DNA of 7,107 bases from Gemmataceae bacterium. GTDB taxonomy: Bacteria; Planctomycetota; Planctomycetia; Gemmatales; Gemmataceae. Below are positions 1-5,450 of this stretch, in pieces. The stretch covers positions 1 to 7,107 of the forward strand of contig JANWVS010000099.1 of assembly GCA_025056835.1 (NCBI GenBank), in the 5' to 3' direction. The first letter of the stretch is position 1; every line of letters begins with the position of its first letter. The notes under the pieces are model-generated. The model was given only the letters and a program-made list of their open reading frames with translations, did not search any database and was not told the origin of the DNA. A program made the position numbers and the translations under genes.

Positions 1-223
1 CGGGGTTGGTGATCACCGAGCCTTCGTACACCCCAGAAAAATTCACGGTCAACCCGCCGGGCTCTTCGTCGTTGACCTGGCCGACCACGGTGAATTGCGT
101 CGGCCCCGACTCATACGCAGAGGCCGAGATGGTGGGTGCGGCCGGACAGTCGCGGGTCTCAAGCCGCTCGATTCCAGGGACGAAACGGCGCTTGGCAGCG
201 CGCGCAGCGGAACCATTCTTCAT
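1..223 (-). CDS. Planctomycete surface/extracellular protein, N-terminal part (truncated at window edge)
   Basis: Reading the minus strand from ATG at 223 gives 74 codons with no stop up to the window edge, so only the N-terminus is present. A GGAGG Shine-Dalgarno (plus-strand CCTCC at 234-238) lies 10 nt before the ATG. The protein opens with a basic stretch (KNGSAARAAKRRF) followed by IERLETRDCPAAP at about residues 18-30. This resembles the short LExLExR..PA signature (Pfam 'Planctomycete extracellular') found at the N-termini of secreted planctomycete proteins, which often lack a classical signal peptide. After it the sequence becomes beta-rich (TQFTVVGQV, GGLTVNFSGV), like the first strands of an Ig-like or cadherin-like domain. 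Such proteins are usually large, repetitive and on the cell surface. Family membership rests on the short motif; the function of the missing part cannot be told. Confidence 0.72.
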   Translation of the reverse strand, partial: MKNGSAARAAKRRFVPGIERLETRDCPAAPTISASAYESGPTQFTVVGQVNDEEPGGLTVNFSGVYEGSVITNP

Positions 224-233
224 TGCACACAAA

Positions 234-238
234 CCTCC
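234..238 (-). promoter_or_regulatory. Shine-Dalgarno for the truncated surface-protein gene
   Basis: CCTCC on the plus strand reads GGAGG on the minus strand, 10 nt before the ATG at 223-221. It is the only good ribosome binding site near this start and fixes ATG 223 over the internal Met codons. Confidence 0.55.
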
Positions 239-372
239 ACTAGGGCTACCACGATACCGAACAGGCGAGCGTGCGCATACGTTCGCCGGCCGCGATCGGC
301 CTGGTCCGGTCCGACCAAGCGCATCGCGCGGACATATATCCAATCACACGAGAAGGGAAAAAACGACATGAG
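239..372. other. Leader/intergenic stretch with two adjacent small hairpins
   Basis: No credible gene is seen here. The stretch should hold the promoter and 5' leader of the truncated surface-protein gene on the minus strand. Two small inverted repeats lie side by side: GGCCG-CGAT-CGGCC at 288-301 and TGGTC-CGGTCC-GACCA at 302-317. They could fold in the leader RNA or serve as a protein-binding site. An imperfect palindrome GGACATATATCC follows at about 330-341. No clear -35/-10 pair could be assigned. Confidence 0.35.
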
Positions 373-395
373 AAATGGCTTTTTCCGCCATTTTT
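373..395 (-). terminator. Weak hairpin terminator candidate behind the kinase gene
   Basis: AAATGGC (373-379) and GCCATTT (387-393) form a 7-bp stem around a 7-nt loop, about 50 nt past the kinase stop codon. The stem is AT-rich. On the minus strand its T-run comes only after a gap of about 9 nt, so it is not a textbook intrinsic terminator; on the plus strand TTTTT follows immediately. It may end kinase transcripts inefficiently or work in both directions. Confidence 0.38.
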
Positions 396-446
396 CGAGA
401 ACTTGCCGCAACTGCCTGCCGCGCCGTCTGTTGGGCGCGACATCTC

Positions 447-2534
447 CTAATCGTCGAAGACGTCAAGCGGTCGAAGCTTCGCTACCGCCATCTTAACATT
501 GGGGTTGCGTTGACTCAAAGCGATGAAAGCGGGGTCGCTTTTCAGTGAAGCCAGCAAGGGATCATTCTCCAACAAGCGGGGATTCCAACCCAGCTCGACG
601 GCATGTTCGACATGGCGGAGGGCGCTAGCGAGGTAGCTTCGATCGTAGCCAGCGGCCGCGGCGTAGACGTGTGCCGCCACAATCGCCTGCGCGGCCGCTT
701 GGGGAGGTCGGATCGCGGTCGCTTTCTCAAGGTGTTGAATTGCCAAATTAAGGGCCGCAGGCATAGCGCGACGCGACGCGACGCCACCGTGCGCCTCCAA
801 CGCTGCTTGAAAGTGCAATCGGGCCGCCAGATAATGCGCCGGCGTTAAATGATCGTTCAACTCGAGAGCGAGTTTCGCGTGTTTTGTGGCCTCTACAAAA
901 TTGGCTTTGTCCAAATACAGATGAGCCAAATTGTAATGAAGCGCGGCTCCCTTGAAACCTAGAGCTAGCGCAATTTCATAATAGTGTTTCGCGTATTCGA
1001 GTTCTGCTGTACACTGTCCACAATACCCCAACCCTGCACTATACTCAGGTGCTGGGCGTTTCTCGTACAGCGCGCGGTAGTCGGCGATCGCCAAAGTGTA
1101 AAATTGCGGGTTTTCTTCCCCCAGTCGTTGCAGCGCCCGGGCTCGTGCGAAGAGGCATTGCTCCGGGTCGCCGCCTTCCAACAGGGCTTGGTTAAACTGC
1201 TCCCAGGCCCGGCGGTAATCTTTCGCGCGGAAGGCTTGCCACCCCTCCTCCAAGACCACCTGATGATGCGGCGGTTGAATGGTTACTTGATAGGTCCCAA
1301 CTTCCAGACCCAACACAACCACGGCCGCTGCGGCCAAAACGCGCCGGCGATTTGCCGCCAGCCATCGCCCCAAACGCCGTGTCCAACCGAGTTGGCGCGA
1401 CAATTCCGCTTCGACCTCCGCGGCCGTGGGACGGTCTTCCGGTCGGAATTGCATGCAGCGTTGAATCAGTTGCGCCAGGGATCGATCCAGCCCTTGGAAG
1501 GAACGCAGCGACGGTGCCCCGCCAGCGTGCTGATGGAGGAGGTGTTGACACAACCTCTCCGGATCGGTTGTCTCCGGCAACGGACCGAACGGATGCCGAC
1601 CCACCAGCCATTCAAACAGGATCACTCCCAAGGCGAACACATCCACCTGCGGCGTCAGCTCCACGCTCGCGCCCGTCACGAAAATGCTGAGTTGCTCCGG
1701 CGCCGCATAGATCGGCGTGCCGCCCACTGCCGTCGCCGTCGTATCCGGATCGTCGCACAAGTTGAAATCCAGCAACAACGGCTCGCCGTTGGGCTGCAAC
1801 AAGATGTTGGACGGTTTCAAATCACGATGTTTGATTTGTCTTTGGTGCAAATAGGCCAGGGCCGAGGCGATTTGCACAGCGATGCGGCGCACGGCGTCGA
1901 GGTACCGCATTCCCGGACGAATGGCGCCGGCGGCCGACGTCGGCAAGAGCGGATCTCGACACGCCGCCAAGAGCTTTTCCGTGCTGGGAGCCCCCCTGCC
2001 CTCACCGCGTAGCTCGACCATCACATCTTGCAGCGTCGTTCGCCCCAAGTACGGCATGCACACGACGCTCCAAGTCGGTTTTGCCAACTTACGAATCGAG
2101 TGGATCGGCACCACATTGGGATGCTCCAGCCGACCCAACGTCGCCGCCTCGCCGTGGGACGCTTGGGCGCACTTGATCGCCACCAGGCGCCGACCCAATT
2201 CTAACTCGCGCGCCAAGTACACTCGGCCGAAATGGCCCCGTCCCAGTTCTTCCAAAACCTCAAAACCTTGCCAGCAGGTCCCCACCTCCGGCCAGCCCTC
2301 CAGCGGTTCGGTGCTCCGCGTGCCGCCCAAGCAGTGGGTATGTTCGACCAACAGGTTCTCGGCCTCCATCATGCGTTCCAGCGAACTGCGTATTCCTGGC
2401 GGCGCTTGGCGGCAGTATTCCTCGGCGTCGAGGTCTTCTCCCATGGCGCGCCGCAATACGAATTCGCGATACGCTCGGTCGGCCGGCGACGGGGGAATGG
2501 GCGGCAACGGTTCGGTGGTGATCGGGAATTTCAT
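447..2534 (-). CDS. Membrane-anchored Ser/Thr protein kinase with TPR C-terminal region
   Basis: A 695-aa Hanks-type kinase. The kinase domain spans about residues 91-380: glycine loop GRGHFG (98-103), ATP-anchoring Lys in VAIK (K121), alphaC Glu in HGEAA (E129), catalytic loop HRDLKPSN (D238, N243), metal-binding Asp in DFN (D256), APE (278-280), Asp298 in alphaF and Arg368 in DRP. All catalytic residues are present, so it should be active. DFN replaces the usual DFG. About 40 extra residues (167-210) sit before the alphaE helix. A basic-flanked hydrophobic segment (about 399-415) is a probable single membrane helix, which would put the kinase inside. The rest (about 424-665) contains TPR-like helices such as EEGWQAFRAKDYRRAWEQF and ALHYNLAHLYLDKANFVEA. 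The start MKFPITTEPL was chosen because its ATG overlaps the sigma-factor stop (ATGA); the frame is open further upstream, but that part lies inside the sigma gene. The likely role is signalling with the coupled sigma factor; the substrate is unknown. Confidence 0.92.
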   Translation of the reverse strand: MKFPITTEPLPPIPPSPADRAYREFVLRRAMGEDLDAEEYCRQAPPGIRSSLERMMEAENLLVEHTHCLGGTRSTEPLEGWPEVGTCWQGFEVLEELGRGHFGRVYLARELELGRRLVAIKCAQASHGEAATLGRLEHPNVVPIHSIRKLAKPTWSVVCMPYLGRTTLQDVMVELRGEGRGAPSTEKLLAACRDPLLPTSAAGAIRPGMRYLDAVRRIAVQIASALAYLHQRQIKHRDLKPSNILLQPNGEPLLLDFNLCDDPDTTATAVGGTPIYAAPEQLSIFVTGASVELTPQVDVFALGVILFEWLVGRHPFGPLPETTDPERLCQHLLHQHAGGAPSLRSFQGLDRSLAQLIQRCMQFRPEDRPTAAEVEAELSRQLGWTRRLGRWLAANRRRVLAAAAVVVLGLEVGTYQVTIQPPHHQVVLEEGWQAFRAKDYRRAWEQFNQALLEGGDPEQCLFARARALQRLGEENPQFYTLAIADYRALYEKRPAPEYSAGLGYCGQCTAELEYAKHYYEIALALGFKGAALHYNLAHLYLDKANFVEATKHAKLALELNDHLTPAHYLAARLHFQAALEAHGGVASRRAMPAALNLAIQHLEKATAIRPPQAAAQAIVAAHVYAAAAGYDRSYLASALRHVEHAVELGWNPRLLENDPLLASLKSDPAFIALSQRNPNVKMAVAKLRPLDVFDD
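767..784. repeat. CGCGA pentamer tandem repeat inside the kinase gene
   Basis: Three full CGCGA units (767-781) plus CGC (782-784), period 5. The tract lies in the coding region between TPR-like helices (encoding part of GVASRRAM). A five-base unit shifts the reading frame when a copy is gained or lost. At 3.6 copies the tract is short, so slippage is possible but not shown. Confidence 0.5.
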
Positions 2535-3097
2535 GTGAGTAGGTTGTAAAGGATCCGTTGGACGGTGCGTTGATGAAGCCCCAATAGTTTCGCGACACTT
2601 GCCGTTCCATGACCCTGACGGGTCAGGATCAAGATTTCCCGCCACAGCGGCGGTTGTTCGGCCAAGAAGCGCTGCCAGGCTTCTTCGTTCATGACGATGC
2701 GGCTCGGCGTGTCCTGTTGAGCGGCGATCTCCCGATCGCCGAGCACTTCTTCCAGGGACAGCTCACGCGGAATCGCTGCCGCGCCCGGCAGACGCCTTGA
2801 TCGCTCGGCATTGGCCAGTTTCCGGCGGGCGATTCGTGTCAGAAGATTGACCAGGGCCTGGGGGGATGATAGTTCGTATTTCGCGACGTCCGCCTCCAGC
2901 AACCAGCCCCAGACGTCGTGGACAAAATCCAGCGAATCAAACATCGTCCGCAAGCGTGGATGCAGCCGCTTGCGGACCACTTGCCGCACGTGCGGGCCGT
3001 AAAGTTCGTACAGCTGCCGCGCCGCTACTTCGTCGCGCGCCAACGCCCGTTCGAGCAAGACGCGGAAATCGGCCGGAGTCGCCGAACTCGCTGCCAC
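2531..3097 (-). CDS. ECF-family RNA polymerase sigma factor (planctomycete kinase-linked type)
   Basis: A 188-aa sigma-70-like factor with only regions 2 and 4. Region 2 covers about residues 10-100, with the core-binding and -10-reading helices (DSLDFVHDVWGWLLEAD at 54-70, LVNLLTRIARRKLANAERSRR at 82-102). Region 4 covers about 136-188, with an HTH reading TASVAKLLGLHQRTVQRIL at 165-183 that should read the -35 element. It best fits the planctomycete 'Sigma70_ECF' group. The start is GTG at 3097, chosen because GGGGGGAG lies just upstream at ideal spacing. The stop overlaps the kinase ATG by 4 bases, which suggests translational coupling. No anti-sigma factor gene is adjacent, so phosphorylation by the downstream kinase is the plausible way to control it; that is inferred from family precedent. 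The protein ends only about five residues after the last HTH helix, normal for this group. Confidence 0.9.
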   Translation of the reverse strand: MAASSATPADFRVLLERALARDEVAARQLYELYGPHVRQVVRKRLHPRLRTMFDSLDFVHDVWGWLLEADVAKYELSSPQALVNLLTRIARRKLANAERSRRLPGAAAIPRELSLEEVLGDREIAAQQDTPSRIVMNEEAWQRFLAEQPPLWREILILTRQGHGTASVAKLLGLHQRTVQRILYNLLT

Positions 3098-3101
3098 GAC
3101 A

Positions 3102-3109
3102 CTCCCCCC
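3102..3109 (-). promoter_or_regulatory. Shine-Dalgarno that decides the GTG start of the sigma factor
   Basis: Plus-strand CTCCCCCC reads GGGGGGAG on the minus strand, ending 4 nt before GTG 3097-3095. No ATG lies nearby in frame, so this ribosome binding site supports the GTG start. Confidence 0.6.
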
Positions 3110-3134
3110 TCGCTAGAAGTGTGAACGTGCTGTC

Positions 3135-3163
3135 AGTGTAGCAAGTTCTCCGCTCGTCCTCAA
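3135..3163 (-). promoter_or_regulatory. Sigma-70-type promoter candidate for the sigma factor-kinase operon
   Basis: On the minus strand TTGAGG (3163-3158) is separated by exactly 17 nt from TACACT (3140-3135); each box matches the consensus at 4 of 6 positions. A nine-base A/T tract (3165-3173) sits directly upstream of the -35 box, where an UP element would lie. Transcription would start near 3128, leaving a leader of about 30 nt with the Shine-Dalgarno in it. Confidence 0.5.
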
Positions 3164-3242
3164 CAAAAAAAAATGGATTCGCTGTAATAACCTCCTATAG
3201 AGGTATCAAATAGCCCGCGGACCCCTTCGCCGGGTCTCGAGC

Positions 3243-3278
3243 GGATCATCTCCTCGCCACCGGCGCGAATCATGATCC
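3243..3278. repeat. Nested inverted repeat (GGATCAT...ATGATCC with inner CGCC/GGCG)
   Basis: Outer arms GGATCAT (3243-3249) and ATGATCC (3272-3278) match perfectly over 7 bp. Centred inside them, CGCC (3255-3258) and GGCG (3262-3265) pair around a 3-nt loop. The whole 36-bp dyad could fold as one interrupted hairpin or bind a dimeric regulator. It has no T-run, so an intrinsic terminator is unlikely. Confidence 0.5.
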
Positions 3279-3317
3279 TTCGTCCCCTCTCCGCTGCGGC
3301 CCGCGCGAAATACCTCC

Positions 3318-3357
3318 ACCCGTCGCGGAGCGACGGGCTACTATTGAAAAGCGACGG
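3318..3357. repeat. REP-like hairpin repeat, copy 1
   Basis: A 40-bp unit made of a perfect 8-bp hairpin, CCCGTCGC-GGA-GCGACGGG (3319-3337), followed by the tail CTACTATTGAAAAGCGAC. The tail's end and the next bases (GCGACGGGCTAC, 3351-3362) repeat the right arm of the hairpin, giving a further half copy. A similar unit lies exactly 80 bp on. Short hairpin repeats of the form CCCGTCGC..GCGACGGG beside genes look like REP/MITE-type elements. Confidence 0.65.
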
Positions 3358-3397
3358 GCTACCACCATCACCCCGCCATCGGCGCGACATGCTCCCA

Positions 3398-3437
3398 ACC
3401 CGCCGCGGAGCGGCAGGCTACCATTGAAAAGCGACCG
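3398..3437. repeat. REP-like hairpin repeat, copy 2
   Basis: Same architecture as the copy 80 bp upstream: CCCGCCGC-GGA-GCGGCAGG (3399-3417) and the tail CTACCATTGAAAAGCGAC. Compared with copy 1, T3323 becomes C3403 and its pairing partner A3333 becomes G3413, so pairing is kept. One other change (G3335 to A3415) breaks a pair near the base of the stem. It ends about 17 bp from the formyltransferase stop codon. Confidence 0.65.
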
Positions 3438-3453
3438 TTTACTTTCGGCCTAC

Positions 3454-4353
3454 TCAGTCGGAGTTGGCGAGAACATGATGCAAGCGCAGGTGAAACGGCC
3501 CCAGCGTGCCACCGTAGTTGCCAGCGCTGATGCGCAGCACCCCAGAACGGCAGGCGGCGCGGATGCCGGCGGCCATGGCGCGTTCAACGGCTGCCTGGTC
3601 AATGCCATCGATCACAATTTCGTAGACGGCATTCACTCCCTCTGTCAGCGCGCTTTGAGTGACGGCGCGCAGCGTGGGGCAGAAGGCGTCGTTGGTGCTG
3701 GCCTTCAGTTTCTTATACTTACTGCCGACCTTGCTGCCGGAGCGTACGATACCGCCGGGAAATGGCGTGATGACTCCGGGAACCTTCCGGATGGCCTCGA
3801 CCGCCAATTCCGCGGCGTATAGAGCGGAGCTGGCATGGTCGGCCAGGATAAGGAAATTACCGCCGGCGACGCCCTTCATCGTGCCGAAGTAATCCTCACA
3901 AACGAACTCGCCGTCCATGACGGGCAAGCGCCAGAAGCGGCGGTCGCCGAGCTTTTTGCTGATCTGCCAACCGTCGCCGAAGAAGCGAATGTTGCCGCCG
4001 ATTCGGATGTTCTTGTCTTTTGCCAGCGGCAGGCCGTTGTAGCAGGCAGTCGTGGGACAGGTTAGGATGCACTGGCCGACGCGGTTGATGGCCGCCTTTT
4101 GCAGCGCGTCGCGGCTGAAGGCGAACAAGAGCAGACTGACGCCGGGGCGGCCGTCGGGAGTCTCCTCGGGCGGCAGCCAGCGTTCGATCCCGGCCTCGAC
4201 GTCGCAGCCAATGACCGACGAGGCATATCCCGTGGCAACCTGCCCGGCGGTCAAGGCCCACGCAGGCGTGGCTGCCGTGACCAACAACCGAGCCGCGGTC
4301 ATCGGGAAAGCCTCGGCGAACGTGTCGTCGATGAGTACGTCGTTGATGCGCAT
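3454..4353 (-). CDS. fhcD: Formylmethanofuran-tetrahydromethanopterin formyltransferase
   Basis: A 299-aa protein, the normal length for Ftr (also called ffsA, or FhcD in bacteria). It moves the formyl group between methanofuran and tetrahydromethanopterin: formyl-MFR + H4MPT <-> MFR + 5-formyl-H4MPT. In bacteria this step belongs to H4MPT-linked formaldehyde oxidation to formate, in the cytoplasm, as part of the Ftr/hydrolase (Fhc) complex. Family stretches seen in order are DDTFAEAFPM (9-18), GCDVEAGIE, CILTCPTTACYNGL, IRFFGDGWQ, FPGGIVRSGSKVGSKYK, NDAFCPTLR and the C-terminal GNYGGTLGPFHLRL. Both Ftr lobes are complete. ATG 4353 starts directly at the conserved N-terminus, although no strong Shine-Dalgarno precedes it. 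The partners fhcA, fhcB and fhcC are not in this window, so the gene stands alone here. Identification is firm; the direction of flux in this organism is not known. Confidence 0.95.
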   Translation of the reverse strand: MRINDVLIDDTFAEAFPMTAARLLVTAATPAWALTAGQVATGYASSVIGCDVEAGIERWLPPEETPDGRPGVSLLLFAFSRDALQKAAINRVGQCILTCPTTACYNGLPLAKDKNIRIGGNIRFFGDGWQISKKLGDRRFWRLPVMDGEFVCEDYFGTMKGVAGGNFLILADHASSALYAAELAVEAIRKVPGVITPFPGGIVRSGSKVGSKYKKLKASTNDAFCPTLRAVTQSALTEGVNAVYEIVIDGIDQAAVERAMAAGIRAACRSGVLRISAGNYGGTLGPFHLRLHHVLANSD

Positions 4354-4771
4354 CAGGGATTGAGCATATCAGTCGCAATCATTGAGGGAAAGCTTCGTCT
4401 CAACAGTTTCCTCGGCCGGTAAGGGGCCGGACGAATACGAGATGGCCAAACCGGGGCGGCGGAACGCTGTCGGCTGAGGCCGGCTTGCCGAGATGTGGTT
4501 GGTATCAGACTTGTTCGGGCTCGATGTTTGGTTCTCCGGTGATGTGGCGGGGCTAATCCATCGTGGACGGGGCTTGACTTGTGCCGAGAGCCAGAAAGGC
4601 GATGGCGAGGCTCCGAAGACGGTGTCGAACGATGCGGTCGTCTCTACTCAATCGGTGGGGCCAGCTGCCGCCATGGCTGTCAGCTTGGTGAAACAGACGA
4701 GCCTTACGGCGAACCGACGTTGGTCTCGAGCGTACTTGTCCGCAGTTAAAAAAGTGGACTGTCGTCAAGGG
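4354..4771. other. Long intergenic region, no convincing gene
   Basis: This lies between the formyltransferase start and the fasciclin terminator. It should contain the formyltransferase promoter, but no good -35/-10 pair was found. A small GC hairpin, CGGCC-N7-GGCCG, lies at 4413-4429. Open frames exist on both strands (plus 4493-4858, minus 4553-4807). The plus frame runs through the fasciclin terminator and into the fasciclin gene, and neither product is recognisable; the Arg-rich minus frame could be a gene relic. Confidence 0.35.
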
Positions 4772-4812
4772 AAAAATGGCGAATGCCGGTGGGGCCACCG
4801 CCAGCATTCGCC
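4772..4812 (-). terminator. Intrinsic terminator of the DUF378-fasciclin operon
   Basis: On the minus strand GGCGAATGC (4812-4804) pairs perfectly with GCATTCGCC (4786-4778), and an inner stem CGGTG/CACCG extends it, with a 3-nt bulge (TGG on the minus strand) on one side only. ATTTTTCCC follows at once, a short T-run. The hairpin starts 17 nt past the fasciclin stop codon. It is the clearest terminator in the window. Confidence 0.85.
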
Positions 4813-4829
4813 GGGATTTCAGAGACTAC

Positions 4830-5339
4830 TCACTCCTTGTCCGCCGGCGGCAGGATGACCGCGTCGATGACGTGGATCACGCCGTTTTGGCAGATGATGT
4901 CGGTCTTCAGGACGTTTGCTCCATTGATCGTCACTTTCCCATCCTTGGCCACGATGGCGATAGGCTGCCCCTGTACGGTCTTAGCTGACTCCAACTTGAC
5001 CACGTCCGCTGCCATGACTTTGCCGGGCACGACGTGATATGTCAGAACCGCGGTAAGGGCCCGCTTGTCCTTCAACAATGCCTCTAACTTCTCCCTGGGG
5101 ACTTTCGCGAAGGCCTCATCGGTCGGCGCAAACACCGTAAACGGGCCTTTGCCTTTCAGCGTGTCCACCAACTCGGCGGCTTGGACAGCTTTCACGAGGG
5201 TCTTAAACTGGCCCGCCCCGATGGCAGTGTCGACGATGTCCTTGTTGGGCGAACCGGTGTCCTGGATAAGACCGGACAAGGCGACACCGGCCGGTGAAAC
5301 GACACCGAGCGCGACGATCAACAAAAGGGTGCCCTTCAT
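4830..5339 (-). CDS. Secreted single-domain fasciclin (FAS1) protein
   Basis: A 169-aa protein with an N-terminal export signal ([22 protein letters not shown], about 1-22; written in two parts as [12 protein letters not shown] and [10 protein letters not shown]) and one FAS1 domain (about 34-165). The FAS1 landmarks are all present: H1 box [11 protein letters not shown] (67-77), the YHVV motif (101-104) and H2 box [13 protein letters not shown] (152-164). Small bacterial FAS1 proteins are exported or envelope-associated and linked to adhesion, biofilm or stress; the ligand is unknown. No lipobox cysteine follows the signal, so it is probably periplasmic or extracellular. ATG 5339 was chosen over an upstream in-frame ATG (5420) because AAGGGAG lies 8 nt before it and the signal peptide starts right there. 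It is the second gene of a unit with the DUF378 gene, 111 nt apart, and ends in a strong terminator. Confidence 0.93.
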   Translation of the reverse strand: MKGTLLLIVALGVVSPAGVALSGLIQDTGSPNKDIVDTAIGAGQFKTLVKAVQAAELVDTLKGKGPFTVFAPTDEAFAKVPREKLEALLKDKRALTAVLTYHVVPGKVMAADVVKLESAKTVQGQPIAIVAKDGKVTINGANVLKTDIICQNGVIHVIDAVILPPADKE

Positions 5340-5347
5340 TTCAGCTA

Positions 5348-5354
5348 CTCCCTT
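5348..5354 (-). promoter_or_regulatory. Shine-Dalgarno deciding the fasciclin start
   Basis: Plus-strand CTCCCTT reads AAGGGAG on the minus strand, 8 nt before ATG 5339. It selects this start over the ATG 27 codons upstream. Confidence 0.6.
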
Positions 5355-5383
5355 GCTCAACGATACTTTTGCGACCCACTTCC

Positions 5384-5402
5384 AGCAGGAACCGCTCCCG
5401 CT
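5384..5402 (-). other. RNA hairpin between the DUF378 and fasciclin genes
   Basis: On the minus strand AGCGGGA (5402-5396) and TCCTGCT (5390-5384) pair over 7 bp around a 5-nt loop; one pair is G-U, so the fold is complete only in minus-strand RNA. It lies about 45 nt upstream of the fasciclin start in the intercistronic region and has no T-run. It could be a processing or stability element that sets the ratio of the two products. Confidence 0.4.
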
Positions 5403-5450
5403 AGAAGCACAATCTCGCATGGGGTTTGGGTGATCCTCAGTACTTCAGCC

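Larger units (their letters stand above)
3164..3453. other. Non-coding stretch dense in inverted repeats
   Basis: No supported gene. Five inverted repeats occur within about 230 bp: ACCTC-CTATA-GAGGT (3190-3204), GACCC-N7-GGGTC (3220-3236), a nested dyad (3243-3278), and two REP-like hairpins (3319-3337 and 3399-3417). The stretch lies downstream of the formyltransferase gene and upstream of the sigma-factor promoter, all on the minus strand. It may terminate or stabilise the formyltransferase mRNA. A 76-codon open frame across it is an artefact of the repeats. Confidence 0.6.

Noticed and set aside
6..496. Two overlapping plus-strand open frames at the left end
   Set aside because: They overlap the well-supported truncated surface-protein gene on the minus strand and its leader, and encode Arg-rich low-complexity sequence.
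984..2012. 342-codon open frame on the plus strand
   Set aside because: It lies antisense inside the kinase gene, whose kinase motifs and TPR helices are unmistakable on the other strand. The product is Arg/Gln-rich and resembles nothing.
2535..2645. Longer kinase start 37 codons upstream
   Set aside because: The added residues lie within the sigma-factor coding region in another frame and are Pro/Ser-rich; the ATGA overlap gives a better start.
3190..3204. ACCTC/GAGGT hairpin plus nine-base A/T tract as an intrinsic terminator
   Set aside because: The T-run on the minus strand is separated from the stem by about 16 nt, too far for termination; the tract fits better as an upstream element of the sigma-factor promoter.
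3160..3390. 76-codon minus-strand open frame in the repeat-rich interval
   Set aside because: It is made largely of hairpin repeats and overlaps the sigma-factor promoter; no Shine-Dalgarno or domain.
3318..3437. CRISPR array or IS end
   Set aside because: Only two and a half units occur, the repeats hold perfect hairpins at 80-bp period, and there is no spacer diversity, no cas gene and no transposase.
4553..4807. 84-codon minus-strand open frame, perhaps a transposase or gene relic
   Set aside because: It begins within the terminator of the fasciclin gene, is Arg/Ser-rich, and shows no transposase motif or terminal inverted repeats.
4493..4858. 121-codon plus-strand open frame
   Set aside because: It runs through the intrinsic terminator and into the 3' end of the fasciclin gene. 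No recognisable domain, though codon third positions are moderately GC-rich, so a short upstream relic cannot be excluded.
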